From VXNF01 sp965116465 (lineage in GTDB: Bacteria > Actinomycetota > Acidimicrobiia > Acidimicrobiales > CATQHL01), in assembly GCA_965116465.1 (NCBI GenBank), contig OZ220687.1, forward strand, positions 1,426,001-1,490,000: a DNA stretch of 64,000 bases. The letters run 5' to 3'. The notes beneath the pieces are model-generated. The model made no database searches. It saw only the letters and a program-made list of their open reading frames with translations, and was not told where the DNA came from. Shown here one piece after another: positions 44,341 through 52,878 of this stretch. A program made the position numbers and the translations under genes. The stretch's first letter is position 1. Each line of letters opens with the position of its first letter.

Positions 44341-45062
44341 TGGCGCGCCCGCGACCTCCCGGCGACGCGGCGGCGTGGCGTTGCAGTGACGCTTCGGGGT
44401 GGCGTTGCGGGGACGCTTCGGGGTGGCGTTGCGGGAACGCTCTGGGTTGGCGTTCCGGGAGCGCCCGCAGCCTCGGGTCGGTGGCCCTGGCGCTGCTCGC
44501 TCTCGCCGGTGTCCTGGCCGGCTGCGGCGGGGAGGAGGACGAGGCCGGACCCGACGACCTGGCTCCGGTCCGGATCCTGCGGCCCGACCCCGAAGCCGTC
44601 GAGGGGACCGACACGCTGCGGCGCGACGGGCTGCCCGTGGTCGAGGAGACCGACCGCCTCGAGGGCCTCATCGTCAACCGCTACGAGCTGGAGGCCGGCC
44701 AGTGCTTCAACAGCTACCTCACGGCCCTCGGCGACAACCAGTTCCAGCAGTTGACGACCGTCGTGGACTGTGCCGGACCCCACGACGGCGAGGTGTACTT
44801 CCAGGTCTTCCATCCTGCCGAGGCGGGCGAGCCCTATCCCGGCCCCGACGAGATGCAGGCGTGGGCGCAGCGGCAGTGCTACGAGCAGTTCGAGGGGTTC
44901 GTGGGGCAGGAGTACGAGCTCTCGGAACTGGACATCGGCATCCTGCACCCCACGAACGAGACCTGGTCCGACCCGATCGGGCGGCACCGGGAGGTGACCT
45001 GCTACGTCGAGGCCTGGCGGGGCGGCCGCCTGCTCGGCTCCATGCGCGGCAGCGGCTTCTAG
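44340..45062 (+). CDS. Septum-formation-domain-like lipoprotein
   Basis: 240 residues. After a cysteine- and tryptophan-rich leader made by tandem DNA repeats comes a signal-like stretch ALALLALAGVLAGCGG with lipobox. The mature part has ELEAGQCFNSYL, VDCAGPHDGEVYFQVF, CYEQFEGFVG and HPTNETWSDPIGR, resembling the Septum_form domain of actinobacterial surface proteins. ATG overlaps the sortase stop (TGATG). The leader is odd for a signal peptide; a start at GTG 44480 would remove it but leaves too short a signal, so the true start is uncertain. Confidence 0.75.
   Translation: MARPRPPGDAAAWRCSDASGWRCGDASGWRCGNALGWRSGSARSLGSVALALLALAGVLAGCGGEEDEAGPDDLAPVRILRPDPEAVEGTDTLRRDGLPVVEETDRLEGLIVNRYELEAGQCFNSYLTALGDNQFQQLTTVVDCAGPHDGEVYFQVFHPAEAGEPYPGPDEMQAWAQRQCYEQFEGFVGQEYELSELDIGILHPTNETWSDPIGRHREVTCYVEAWRGGRLLGSMRGSGF
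44367..44462 (+). repeat. Four 24-bp tandem repeats
   Basis: Units beginning GCTTCGGGGTGGCGTTGCGG occur at 44367, 44391, 44415 and 44439; the middle two differ at two positions, the outer ones are more changed. Each encodes ASGWRCG(D/N) in the frame of the downstream lipoprotein. Confidence 0.9.
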
Positions 45063-45074
45063 GTCCGGTTGGTG

Positions 45075-45185
45075 CGCCCGGGCGGGGTCGTCGGGGCTGC
45101 CGTTTGCTCCTTCGATTCGAACGCCGAGCAGGGCTCGGCGTTCTCAGAGGCGTCGCAAATCGGCCCCCCGCCGCCCCGCCCTTGG
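45075..45185 (+). repeat. Family C repeat with an inner perfect hairpin
   Basis: GGGCTGCCGTTTGCTCCTTC and GGCGTCGCAAATCGGCCCCC match the C arms. The core contains AACGCCGAGC-AGG-GCTCGGCGTT (45120-45142), a perfect 10-bp stem. It lies between the convergent lipoprotein and sulfatase genes, a place for a bidirectional terminator. Confidence 0.8.
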
Positions 45186-45228
45186 GTGTCGGCGATCGTC
45201 CTGTTGCCTTCCGGCTGCAGGAGATCCG

Positions 45229-47463
45229 TCAGTCGTCCAGGGGGAGGTTGAGGGGGATTTCTGGTTTGTCGAGTTCGATGGTGACCTTGTGGAGGTTTCC
45301 GGCGAAGGGGAATGGGGGGTCGTAGGAGGCGGAGACGGGGCTGAGGGCGTTGCGGCCGATGTCCGTTCCGCTCAGGGCCAGGAAGGCCAGCGTGCGGGGT
45401 ATGTCGAACCAGTCGGCGTGGTGGCCGTTGGCGCCGAGGCGAGCGCGGGCTGAGCGGTCGGGGTTGATCCGCATCTCGAAGGTGGCGGTGATCTCGTCGC
45501 CGTCGGGCAGGGGCAGGGAGGCCGCGGTGACGTCGCCGGCGGCGTTGTACTCGTAGTGCAGGGCGCCGTCGGCGGCCCAGAGGACGAAACCCGACTGCAC
45601 GTTGCCGAAGCTGACGATGACGCCGCTCTTCTCGCCGGACATCTCGGCGGTGATGCGGTGATCGGAGTGGCCCACCGGCGGCGCGGCGCTGGGTTCGATG
45701 TGCGAGACCGGCGGGTAGTACTCGAAGACGGCGCGCGTCTGGGGGGTGCCGGGCGGCGGCGGGGCGGCGAACAGTTCCCGGGAGCGGTCATCGAGCGGCA
45801 GCACGTCGTAGCGCCCGGCCTCCATCCACCACAGCTCGGTCAGCTCGCGGAGCTTGCCGGGGTGGACGACGGCCAGGTCGTGGGACTCCGAGAAGTCCTC
45901 GTCGAGGTGGTAGAGCTCCCACTCCCGCTCGCTGTAGTCGCTGCCGGGGTCGTGGTGCGTCACCACCTTCCAGCCGTCGGCCCACAGGCCGCGGTTGCCG
46001 AACATCTCGAAGTACTGGTTGCGGCTCGGCGCCGGGGCGTCGGGGTCCTCGAAGGTGTAGGCCAGGCTGCGGCCGTGGATCGGCATCTGCGGCACGCCCC
46101 GGTAGCTCTCCGGCGGCGTCACACCGGCCACCTCGTAGATCGTCGGGGCGATGTCGATGATGTGGCCGAACTGCGGCAGGATCGCCCCCGGGCGCGCCAA
46201 GCGGCCGGGCCACGAGACGATCAGCGGGTCGCGCACCCCGCCGCCGTGGGTGTGGTACTTGTACCAGCGCAGCGGCGTGTTGGAGGCCTGCGCCCAGCCG
46301 GTGGCGTAGTGGCTGTCGGCGAGCGGGCCGCCGATGTCGTCGAGCGCGCCGAGCGTGCGCTCGAAGTCCTCGGCCATGTCGTTGAAGAACCGGATGGCGC
46401 TGAACATCCCGAGGCGGCCGCCCTCCATGGCGGCCCCGTTGTCGGAGGTCACGACGACCAGCGTGTCGTCCCAGCGCCCGCAGGAGCGCAGGAACCCGAA
46501 CAGCCGGCCCAGGGCGGCGTCGGTGTGCTCGACGAAGGCGGCGTAGGCCTCCGCCATGCGCGCCGCCACCCGCTGCTCGGCGGGGTCGAGGGAGGTCCAC
46601 GGGGGCACATCCGGGTTGCCCGGCGGCAGCTTGGTGCCGGCGGGGACGACGCCGGAGGCCAGCTGGCGCTCGTAGCGGCCGAGGCGGACGGCCTCCCAGC
46701 CGGCGTCGTAGCGGCCGCGCACGGCCTCCATGTGCTCCTCCGGGGCGTGGTGGGGGAAATGGGCGGCGCCCAGCGGGACGTAGCAGAAGAACGGGCTGGC
46801 CGGCCGGTGGGCGACGTGGTCGGCGATGTAGCCGATGGCCCGGTCCACGAGGTCCTCGGTGAGGTGGTAGCCGTCCTCCGGGCGCCCCGGCGGGTCGACG
46901 GCGTGGTTGTCCCGGAACAGCTCGGGATAGAAGTGGTCGGTGGCGCCGTTCATGAAGCCGTAGAACTGGTTGAAGCCCCGCCCCAGCGGCCACTCCTCGT
47001 AGGGACCGGCGCCGGTGACCTGCCGCATCGGCGCCACGTGCCACTTGCCGACGGCGAAGGTGTTGTAGCCGGCGTCGCGCAGCACCTCGGACAGCAGGGC
47101 GGCGCGGCGGCTGATGCGGCCCCGCCCGCTCGGCCAGCCGGAGTCGATGTTGGACAGCATGCGCATCCCGACGGCGTGGTGGTTGCGGCCCGTCAGCAGG
47201 CAGGCCCGCGACGGCGAGCAGAGCGTGGTGGTGTGGAAGTTGTTGTAGAGGTGACCGCCGGCGGCCAGGGCGTCGAGGTGCGGGGTGCGGACCTCCGAGC
47301 CGTAGCAGCCCAGGTCGGCGAAACCCAGGTCGTCGAACAGCACGATCACCACGTTGGGGCCGCCGTGCACCTGCGGGTCCGGGTACCAGGGCTCGCTGTC
47401 GCGGTGGGTGCGCCCGAGGCGCCCCGGGAAGCTCCCCGCGGTGTCGTTCGGCGATGCGCTCAT
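45229..47463 (-). CDS. Type I sulfatase
   Basis: 744 residues, formylglycine-dependent sulfatase. Metal-site start VVIVLFDDLGFADLGCYG, then the modified cysteine in TLCSPSRACLLTGRN (CxPSR), followed by AVGKWHVAP and WYKYHTHGGGVRDPLIVSWP. No signal peptide, so it may be cytoplasmic, acting on imported sulfate esters. The long C-terminal part resembles arylsulfatase A-type C-domains. Last gene after an SsuABC-like importer, as in bacterial sulfate-ester clusters. A formylglycine-generating enzyme must be encoded elsewhere. Confidence 0.93.
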   Translation of the reverse strand: MSASPNDTAGSFPGRLGRTHRDSEPWYPDPQVHGGPNVVIVLFDDLGFADLGCYGSEVRTPHLDALAAGGHLYNNFHTTTLCSPSRACLLTGRNHHAVGMRMLSNIDSGWPSGRGRISRRAALLSEVLRDAGYNTFAVGKWHVAPMRQVTGAGPYEEWPLGRGFNQFYGFMNGATDHFYPELFRDNHAVDPPGRPEDGYHLTEDLVDRAIGYIADHVAHRPASPFFCYVPLGAAHFPHHAPEEHMEAVRGRYDAGWEAVRLGRYERQLASGVVPAGTKLPPGNPDVPPWTSLDPAEQRVAARMAEAYAAFVEHTDAALGRLFGFLRSCGRWDDTLVVVTSDNGAAMEGGRLGMFSAIRFFNDMAEDFERTLGALDDIGGPLADSHYATGWAQASNTPLRWYKYHTHGGGVRDPLIVSWPGRLARPGAILPQFGHIIDIAPTIYEVAGVTPPESYRGVPQMPIHGRSLAYTFEDPDAPAPSRNQYFEMFGNRGLWADGWKVVTHHDPGSDYSEREWELYHLDEDFSESHDLAVVHPGKLRELTELWWMEAGRYDVLPLDDRSRELFAAPPPPGTPQTRAVFEYYPPVSHIEPSAAPPVGHSDHRITAEMSGEKSGVIVSFGNVQSGFVLWAADGALHYEYNAAGDVTAASLPLPDGDEITATFEMRINPDRSARARLGANGHHADWFDIPRTLAFLALSGTDIGRNALSPVSASYDPPFPFAGNLHKVTIELDKPEIPLNLPLDD

Positions 47464-47542
47464 GCAGCGGTCCTCCGTGGCGGATCGGCGTGTGGTCGGC
47501 GGTTCGCGGTTCGCGGGAGTGGTCGGTGCCGGCGACGGGGGC

Positions 47543-48391
47543 TCAGTAGCTGCCGACCCCGGTGAGGTAGCGGCGCAGCACGGTGTTGCCCAGCAGCTTC
47601 CAGAGCCGGTCGCAGGTGAAGCCCAGCACCCCGAAGCAGAAGATGCCCACGAACATGAAATCCGTGCGGAAGAAGGTTCGGGAGTTCCAGATCAGGAAGC
47701 CGATGCCCTCCTGAGCGGCGATCGCCTCGGCCGCCACGATCACCAGGAAGGCGTTCGCCAGCGCCAGCCGCATCCCCACGAAGATGGACGGGAACGTGGC
47801 CGGCAACGCCACCTTCAGGAACACGTCGCGGCGGTTGGCGCCGAGCGTCTGGGCGCTGTTGACCTTGTCGGGATGCACCGAGGAGGCGCCGGTGGCGGTG
47901 GTGATCAGCACCACGAACAGTGCCGCGTAGCCCACCAGGTTCACCTTGGAGGTCTCGCCGATGCCGAACCAGAGGATGAACAGCGAGGTGAGTGCCAGAG
48001 CGGGCACGAACCGGAAGAAGTGGATGAAGGGATCCAGGGCGGCGCGGGCGAAGCGGGAGACCCCGGCCAGCAGCCCGAGCGGGATGGCGATGCCCGAGCC
48101 CAGCAGCCAGCCCTTGAAGACGCGCTCCAGACTGATGGCGATCGAGTCCCACAGCAGTCCCGAGTCGGAGAGCTCGGCCGTGCCCGTGGCCACCTTGGCC
48201 GGGCTGGGCAGCAGCTGCGGGTTGTAGTTCCACGATCCGACCTGCCAGATCAGGATGGTGATACCCACCACCAGCGTCGAGATGAGCATCGCCCCCCGCC
48301 GGCCGCTGAGGCCGGCGCGCCAGCCGCCGCTCGCCGGTTCCGGTGTGGCGCCGGGAGCCGCTGCCGCCGCCGAATCGGTCAGTTCTGCCAC
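47543..48391 (-). CDS. ABC transporter permease, sulfonate/nitrate/taurine type
   Basis: 282 residues, six or so membrane helices (ISTLVVGITILIWQVGSW). The EAA loop is QTLGANRRDVFLKVALPATFPSIFVG. Related to SsuC/TauC/AtsB. GTG start overlaps the ATPase gene by 13 bases. Supplies the membrane channel for the adjacent importer. Confidence 0.92.
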   Translation of the reverse strand: MAELTDSAAAAAPGATPEPASGGWRAGLSGRRGAMLISTLVVGITILIWQVGSWNYNPQLLPSPAKVATGTAELSDSGLLWDSIAISLERVFKGWLLGSGIAIPLGLLAGVSRFARAALDPFIHFFRFVPALALTSLFILWFGIGETSKVNLVGYAALFVVLITTATGASSVHPDKVNSAQTLGANRRDVFLKVALPATFPSIFVGMRLALANAFLVIVAAEAIAAQEGIGFLIWNSRTFFRTDFMFVGIFCFGVLGFTCDRLWKLLGNTVLRRYLTGVGSY

Positions 48392-49194
48392 GCCCGGGTC
48401 ACCTCCTCGATGATCTCGGCCTCCACGGCGCGGGCGACCGTGGCGAACTCGGGGGAGAACTCGTCGCGCGGGTAGCCGATGTCCACGCTGTGCAGCGAGC
48501 GGAAGTCGGAATGCGGGCCGGCGCGCATCACGCCGATGCGCTGGCCCAGAAGCACCGCCTCGCGGATGTCGTGGGTGACGTACACGACGGTGCCGCCCTC
48601 GGTCTGCCAGAGCTCGACGACCTGGCGCTGCAGGATGCGCCGGGTCTGGGCGTCGAGGGCCGCGAACGGCTCGTCCATCAGCACGATGTCCGGCTTCACG
48701 GCCAGGATCCGGGCGATCTGGACGCGCTGCTTCATGCCGCCGGAGAGTTCATGCGGCAGCTTGCCGGCCGCGCTGGTGAGGCCCACGAGCTGCAGCCAGT
48801 GGTCCACGACGGCGGGGTCGTACTCGGTGCCCTTGCGTTTCGCCTGCAGCTTGAGGCCGAAGGCCACGTTCTGGCGCACCGTCAGCCAGTCCAGCAGCGG
48901 CCCGTCGACGCTCTGGAACACCATGGCCCGGTCGGGGCCGGGGCCGGTGATCGCCGCGCCCCCGGCGGTCACGGTGCCGCCGTTGGGTTCGAGGAACCCG
49001 GCGACCAGCCGCAGCAGCGTGGACTTGCCGCAGCCGGAGGGCCCGACGATGACGAAGAACTCCCCGGCGGCGATCTCCAGCGACAGGTCGGTGACGACGG
49101 GGGGCGAATCCTTGCCGTAGCGCAACTCCACGCCGTTGAAGATCACGGAGCGGCCGCGGTCGTCGCCGGGGCGCTCGGCGGCCGCTCCGTTCAT
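48379..49194 (-). CDS. ABC transporter ATP-binding protein, sulfonate/taurine type
   Basis: 271 residues. Walker A VGPSGCGKST, signature LSGGMKQRVQIARIL, Walker B IVLMDEPFAALDAQTRRIL and switch VVYVTHDIREAVLLG. Closest in style to SsuB/TauB. Operon order substrate-binding protein, ATPase, permease, sulfatase. Confidence 0.93.
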   Translation of the reverse strand: MNGAAAERPGDDRGRSVIFNGVELRYGKDSPPVVTDLSLEIAAGEFFVIVGPSGCGKSTLLRLVAGFLEPNGGTVTAGGAAITGPGPDRAMVFQSVDGPLLDWLTVRQNVAFGLKLQAKRKGTEYDPAVVDHWLQLVGLTSAAGKLPHELSGGMKQRVQIARILAVKPDIVLMDEPFAALDAQTRRILQRQVVELWQTEGGTVVYVTHDIREAVLLGQRIGVMRAGPHSDFRSLHSVDIGYPRDEFSPEFATVARAVEAEIIEEVTRAWQN

Positions 49195-49231
49195 CGTCGG
49201 GATTGTGTGGGTGCCCGCCGGGGGCCGCCCG

Positions 49232-50230
49232 CTAGAGGTCGGCCTTGATCGATCCCGGCACGGCCTCCTCCATGGCCCGGAAGTCGATGAACTCCCGGAT
49301 GTCGAAGTCAGCCGGCAACACGCCGGAGTCGATCAGGAACTGGGCGATGGCGTCGAAGGAGTCCAGCTGAACCTGGGTGAACTCCACCGTGTAGCGCTGG
49401 TTCGGCATGATGCTGGCGAACAGCTCCTCGTTGCCGGAGACGGCGTCGGCCACGATCTTGGCGGCGGCAGGTGTCTCGTTCTGCAGCACCACGTTGGCCT
49501 TGTCGTAGGCCCGGACGATGCGCTCGATGATCTCCTGGTTCTCATCGGCCCACTCCGTGCGGGCCACCAGATAGATGGCGACGGTGTCCAGCACGTTGGA
49601 GTCGTCGCCGAGGATCTTCAGATCAGGATCCTCCTCGGCCTCGAGGGTGCCGTTCAGCCACACCCAGGCGGCCTGGATGTCGTTGGTGCGCAGCGCCCCG
49701 ACCAACTCGAACAGCCCCGGAAGCGGGACCAGCTCCACGTCGTCGAGGCTGATGCCGTTCTGCTCGAGGTGACGGATCGTCACGAAGTGCTCCGAGGTGC
49801 CCTGCACGTAGCCGATCGTCTTGCCCACCAGGTCCTGCGGCCCGTTGATCTCGTTGCGGACCGCCAGGCTGTGGAATCCCGGCAGCGGCGCGGCGATCGC
49901 CGCAACCACCCGCATGTTCTCCTCGGCCGCGGCGGCCAGGTTCAGCACGGCGAAGTCCAGCGCCGGACCGATGTCGGCCTGGCCGGCGATGACCGCCTGG
50001 ATGGCCTCGATGCCGGTGCCGTACTGCGACATGGTGACCTCGAGGTTCTCCTCGGCGAAGTAGCCCCGGTCCAACGACACCCAGGCCTGGGAGCCGAGCA
50101 GGAACCCGTCGGCGGCGATGCCCACCGACAGGGACTCAGGCTCGTCGTCCCCGCAGGAGGCCGCCACCAGCGCCACGGCGACGACCGCAGCCAGGAGGGT
50201 CCGCCATGTTCTCGTCCTCTTGAATCTCAC
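49232..50230 (-). CDS. ABC transporter substrate-binding lipoprotein, SsuA/TauA-like
   Basis: 332 residues from GTG. Lipobox VALVAASCGDDE. NMT1/SsuA-like fold with LDRGYFAEENLEVTM, TGIEAIQAVIAGQADIGP and LVGKTIGYVQGTSEH. Such proteins bind aliphatic sulfonates, taurine, sulfate esters or thiamin precursors; the sulfatase gene downstream favours a sulfate ester or sulfonate. First gene of the operon. Confidence 0.9.
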   Translation of the reverse strand: MRFKRTRTWRTLLAAVVAVALVAASCGDDEPESLSVGIAADGFLLGSQAWVSLDRGYFAEENLEVTMSQYGTGIEAIQAVIAGQADIGPALDFAVLNLAAAAEENMRVVAAIAAPLPGFHSLAVRNEINGPQDLVGKTIGYVQGTSEHFVTIRHLEQNGISLDDVELVPLPGLFELVGALRTNDIQAAWVWLNGTLEAEEDPDLKILGDDSNVLDTVAIYLVARTEWADENQEIIERIVRAYDKANVVLQNETPAAAKIVADAVSGNEELFASIMPNQRYTVEFTQVQLDSFDAIAQFLIDSGVLPADFDIREFIDFRAMEEAVPGSIKADL

Positions 50231-50442
50231 GTTGTTGTTCCTTTCGTCAGGTTCGGCCTGCCCTGCCCCCGACCCGGGCCATCCGAGTTCCTCCTTGCGT
50301 CACCGGTGCCTGCGGAGCCCGCTCCAATCCGGAGCAGGTCACCGGTCCCACCCGCCGCCACGCTGAGACGGGTGCCGCTGACCCTAGTGCCCACGCGGAA
50401 AGACCGGCACGGGCTGTCCGGCGCTCTCCTAGATTGTCCGGC

Positions 50443-51009
50443 GTGGAGTTGCGGGACTGGATCGTCGATGACTTGCAGGCTCTGCGGGGGAAGCTGGCCG
50501 GCGGCGTGCTGGGGCTGATCCCTCCGGAGCGTCTGCGGGAGCGGGTGGACGGGGGCGGGATCGCGCCCGTCTACGTGCTGTGGCACCTGGCCCGGCATCA
50601 GGATGTGGCTGTCAACGGCGTGCTGCGGGGTACCGGCGCGGTGGTGGACGGCTGGGTGGACCGTCTCGGTGTCGGCGAGAACCTGTGGCGGGGACTGGCC
50701 GAGGGTGAGGACGCCGACCTGGTCGAGGTGCTGGATCCGGAGGCCGTCGGGGGCTACGCGCTGGCGGTGTGCGATGCCACCGCGGCGTGGCTCAGCGAGG
50801 ACGGGTTGCCGGCGATGGACGGGCATCCCGACACTGCCGGTGCGCTGGAGGCCATCGGCACGCCCACCGACCGCTTCGACTGGCTGTACGCGATGTGGGA
50901 CGGCAAGCCGGCGTCGTGGTTCCTGCAGTGGAGCGCCGTGGGCCACGGCCTCAACCATCTCGGCGAGCTGGTGTCGATCCGCAACCGGATGGGGCTGAGC
51001 CCGTTCTAG
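50443..51009 (+). CDS. DinB-superfamily protein
   Basis: 188 residues. Four-helix-bundle pattern with putative metal-binding histidines in YVLWHLARHQDVA and VGHGLNHLGELVSIRN, as in DinB/YfiT-like thiol-dependent metalloenzymes. Specific activity unknown. GTG (VELRDWIVDDL) preferred over a TTG nine bases upstream. Confidence 0.75.
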   Translation: MELRDWIVDDLQALRGKLAGGVLGLIPPERLRERVDGGGIAPVYVLWHLARHQDVAVNGVLRGTGAVVDGWVDRLGVGENLWRGLAEGEDADLVEVLDPEAVGGYALAVCDATAAWLSEDGLPAMDGHPDTAGALEAIGTPTDRFDWLYAMWDGKPASWFLQWSAVGHGLNHLGELVSIRNRMGLSPF

Positions 51010-51100
51010 CCCCGCTAGCCCCCGCCTCGCCGGGGGACCGATCCGATCGATGCTCCCGGGGGACGCCATCGGCTCCGGGTATGTTCGCGTGACTGTGAAG

Positions 51101-52843
51101 ATGCACAGGCGCCGGACCGCCCGGCTGATCCGCCGGTTGCTCGGTCTGCTCGCAGCGCTCGTGTTCGTCGCGGCGTGCTCGGACGGTCTCCGCCCGACAC
51201 TGGTGGACGAGCGGCCCGGTTCGCTCGCCCCGACCTCGAGCGCCGTGACCACCCCGGAACCCGAGCCGCCACCCGCGGGGCCACCGTCGCCGTCGACGGC
51301 CGCGACCATCCCGCCCGAACCGGAGCCCTCCGCGGAGTCGACGCTGCCGGCCGGCGACGACGCGCTCGTGGACCGCACAGAGCCTCCCGAACCCGAGCCG
51401 ACCGAACCCGAACCGGCCGGGACGACCACAACCGAGCCGGCAGGGGCGACCACAACCGAGCCGGCCGAGGCGACTGAGCCCGAGCCGGCCGAACCCGAAC
51501 CGGCCGAGGTGGCCGAACCCGAGCCGGCCGAGGTGACCGAACCCGACGACTCGGCCACCGGCGACGAGCCCGCCGAGGACGCGCTCGAGGTGCCCCGACT
51601 CGGCGGCCCCTCCGGCGGGTCGGGCGGCCCGCGGTATGCGGCACTCGTCGGCGCCCTGGATGCGCTGGCGGCCCGCGCCCCGACCGGCGGATGCCTGGTG
51701 GTCCGCCGGGCCGGCGAGACGGTGTTCTCCCGCAACGCCGAGACGATGCTGATCCCGGCCTCGCTGCAGAAGCTGCCGCTCGCCGAGGCCGCGCTGGAGA
51801 TCCTGGGCGCCGACTACACGTTCACCACCGTCGCGCTGGCGGAGACCGCTCCCGCCGGCGGTGTCCTGGACGGCGATCTGTATCTCGTGGGCGGCGGCGA
51901 CCCGCTGCTGTCCACGCCCGACTTCGTGACGATGCTCGCCGACCACAACTCGGCGGGAACCCCGCTGGCCGAGCTCGCCGCCGACCTCACCGACGCCGGC
52001 CTCACCCGCATGACCGGCGGCGTCGTGGCCGTGGCGGACCGCTACGACACCCTCACCACCGTTCCCACCTGGCCGGCCCGGTTCGCCGGCCAGAGCGTCG
52101 CCGGGTCGCTGAGTGCGATCAGCGTGAACCAGGGGTGGCGCACCCCGCCGGGGCTCCTCTCGACCTGGGGGCTGCCGCCCGTGCCCCAACCGGCGCTGAG
52201 GGCCGTGGAGATCTTCGACGACCTGCTGGAGGCCCGCTCGGTGCGCATTCCCCTCGTGCCCCGCGTGGCCGACAGGGGCGGGGACTACAGCGACCACGTG
52301 GTGCTGGCAAGCCTGGAGTCAGCACCGCTGGCGGCCAACCTGCACTTCCTGCTCGCCGAGAGCGACAACACCCTCGCCGAGATTCTGCTGAAGGAGATCG
52401 GCCTCGTGGCGAGAGGCAGCGGCACCTCGGCCGCCGGTGCCGCGGCGGTGCACGAGGCGCTGGCCCCCAGGATCGCCGGGCTCGCCGTTCCGGCCGACGG
52501 CTCGGGGCTGAGCCCGCGCAATCGTCTGAGCTGCTCGCAGGTGATCGACGTGCTGGATCTCGGCGGACCCAACGGCCACGTGGGCGCCAACCTCGGGCTG
52601 GCCGGGCGGACGGGGACGATGGAGAACCGCTACCGGAACTCGCCGGCGAAGGACCTCGTGTACGCCAAGACGGGCACGCTGGCGGGCGTGGGCTCGCTCG
52701 CCGGATTCGCCCAGGCCGCCGGCGGCGACGTGTTGAGCTTCGCGGTGATCCTCAACAGCGGCACGGACTGGATCAACAGCGACGCCGCCTTCGCGTTCTT
52801 CGCCGACCTGGTGGCGGTTCTGGTGGCCGCCACCGGCGCCTGA
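51101..52843 (+). CDS. dacB: D-alanyl-D-alanine carboxypeptidase/endopeptidase, DacB (PBP4) type
   Basis: 580 residues. Lipobox ALVFVAACSDG, so membrane-anchored outside. A Pro/Glu/Thr-rich linker (about residues 45-165) contains EPAE/EPEP tandem units. The peptidase S13 domain has SxxK in ASLQKLPLAEA, SxN in LAESDNTLAEILLK and KTG in VYAKTGTLAGVG. It trims or cuts peptidoglycan cross-links. ATG 51101 chosen; a GTG 12 bases upstream is as good. Confidence 0.92.
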   Translation: MHRRRTARLIRRLLGLLAALVFVAACSDGLRPTLVDERPGSLAPTSSAVTTPEPEPPPAGPPSPSTAATIPPEPEPSAESTLPAGDDALVDRTEPPEPEPTEPEPAGTTTTEPAGATTTEPAEATEPEPAEPEPAEVAEPEPAEVTEPDDSATGDEPAEDALEVPRLGGPSGGSGGPRYAALVGALDALAARAPTGGCLVVRRAGETVFSRNAETMLIPASLQKLPLAEAALEILGADYTFTTVALAETAPAGGVLDGDLYLVGGGDPLLSTPDFVTMLADHNSAGTPLAELAADLTDAGLTRMTGGVVAVADRYDTLTTVPTWPARFAGQSVAGSLSAISVNQGWRTPPGLLSTWGLPPVPQPALRAVEIFDDLLEARSVRIPLVPRVADRGGDYSDHVVLASLESAPLAANLHFLLAESDNTLAEILLKEIGLVARGSGTSAAGAAAVHEALAPRIAGLAVPADGSGLSPRNRLSCSQVIDVLDLGGPNGHVGANLGLAGRTGTMENRYRNSPAKDLVYAKTGTLAGVGSLAGFAQAAGGDVLSFAVILNSGTDWINSDAAFAFFADLVAVLVAATGA

Positions 52844-52878
52844 CCGGACTGAAGGCCCCGCCGCGGCGCCGGCCGCCG

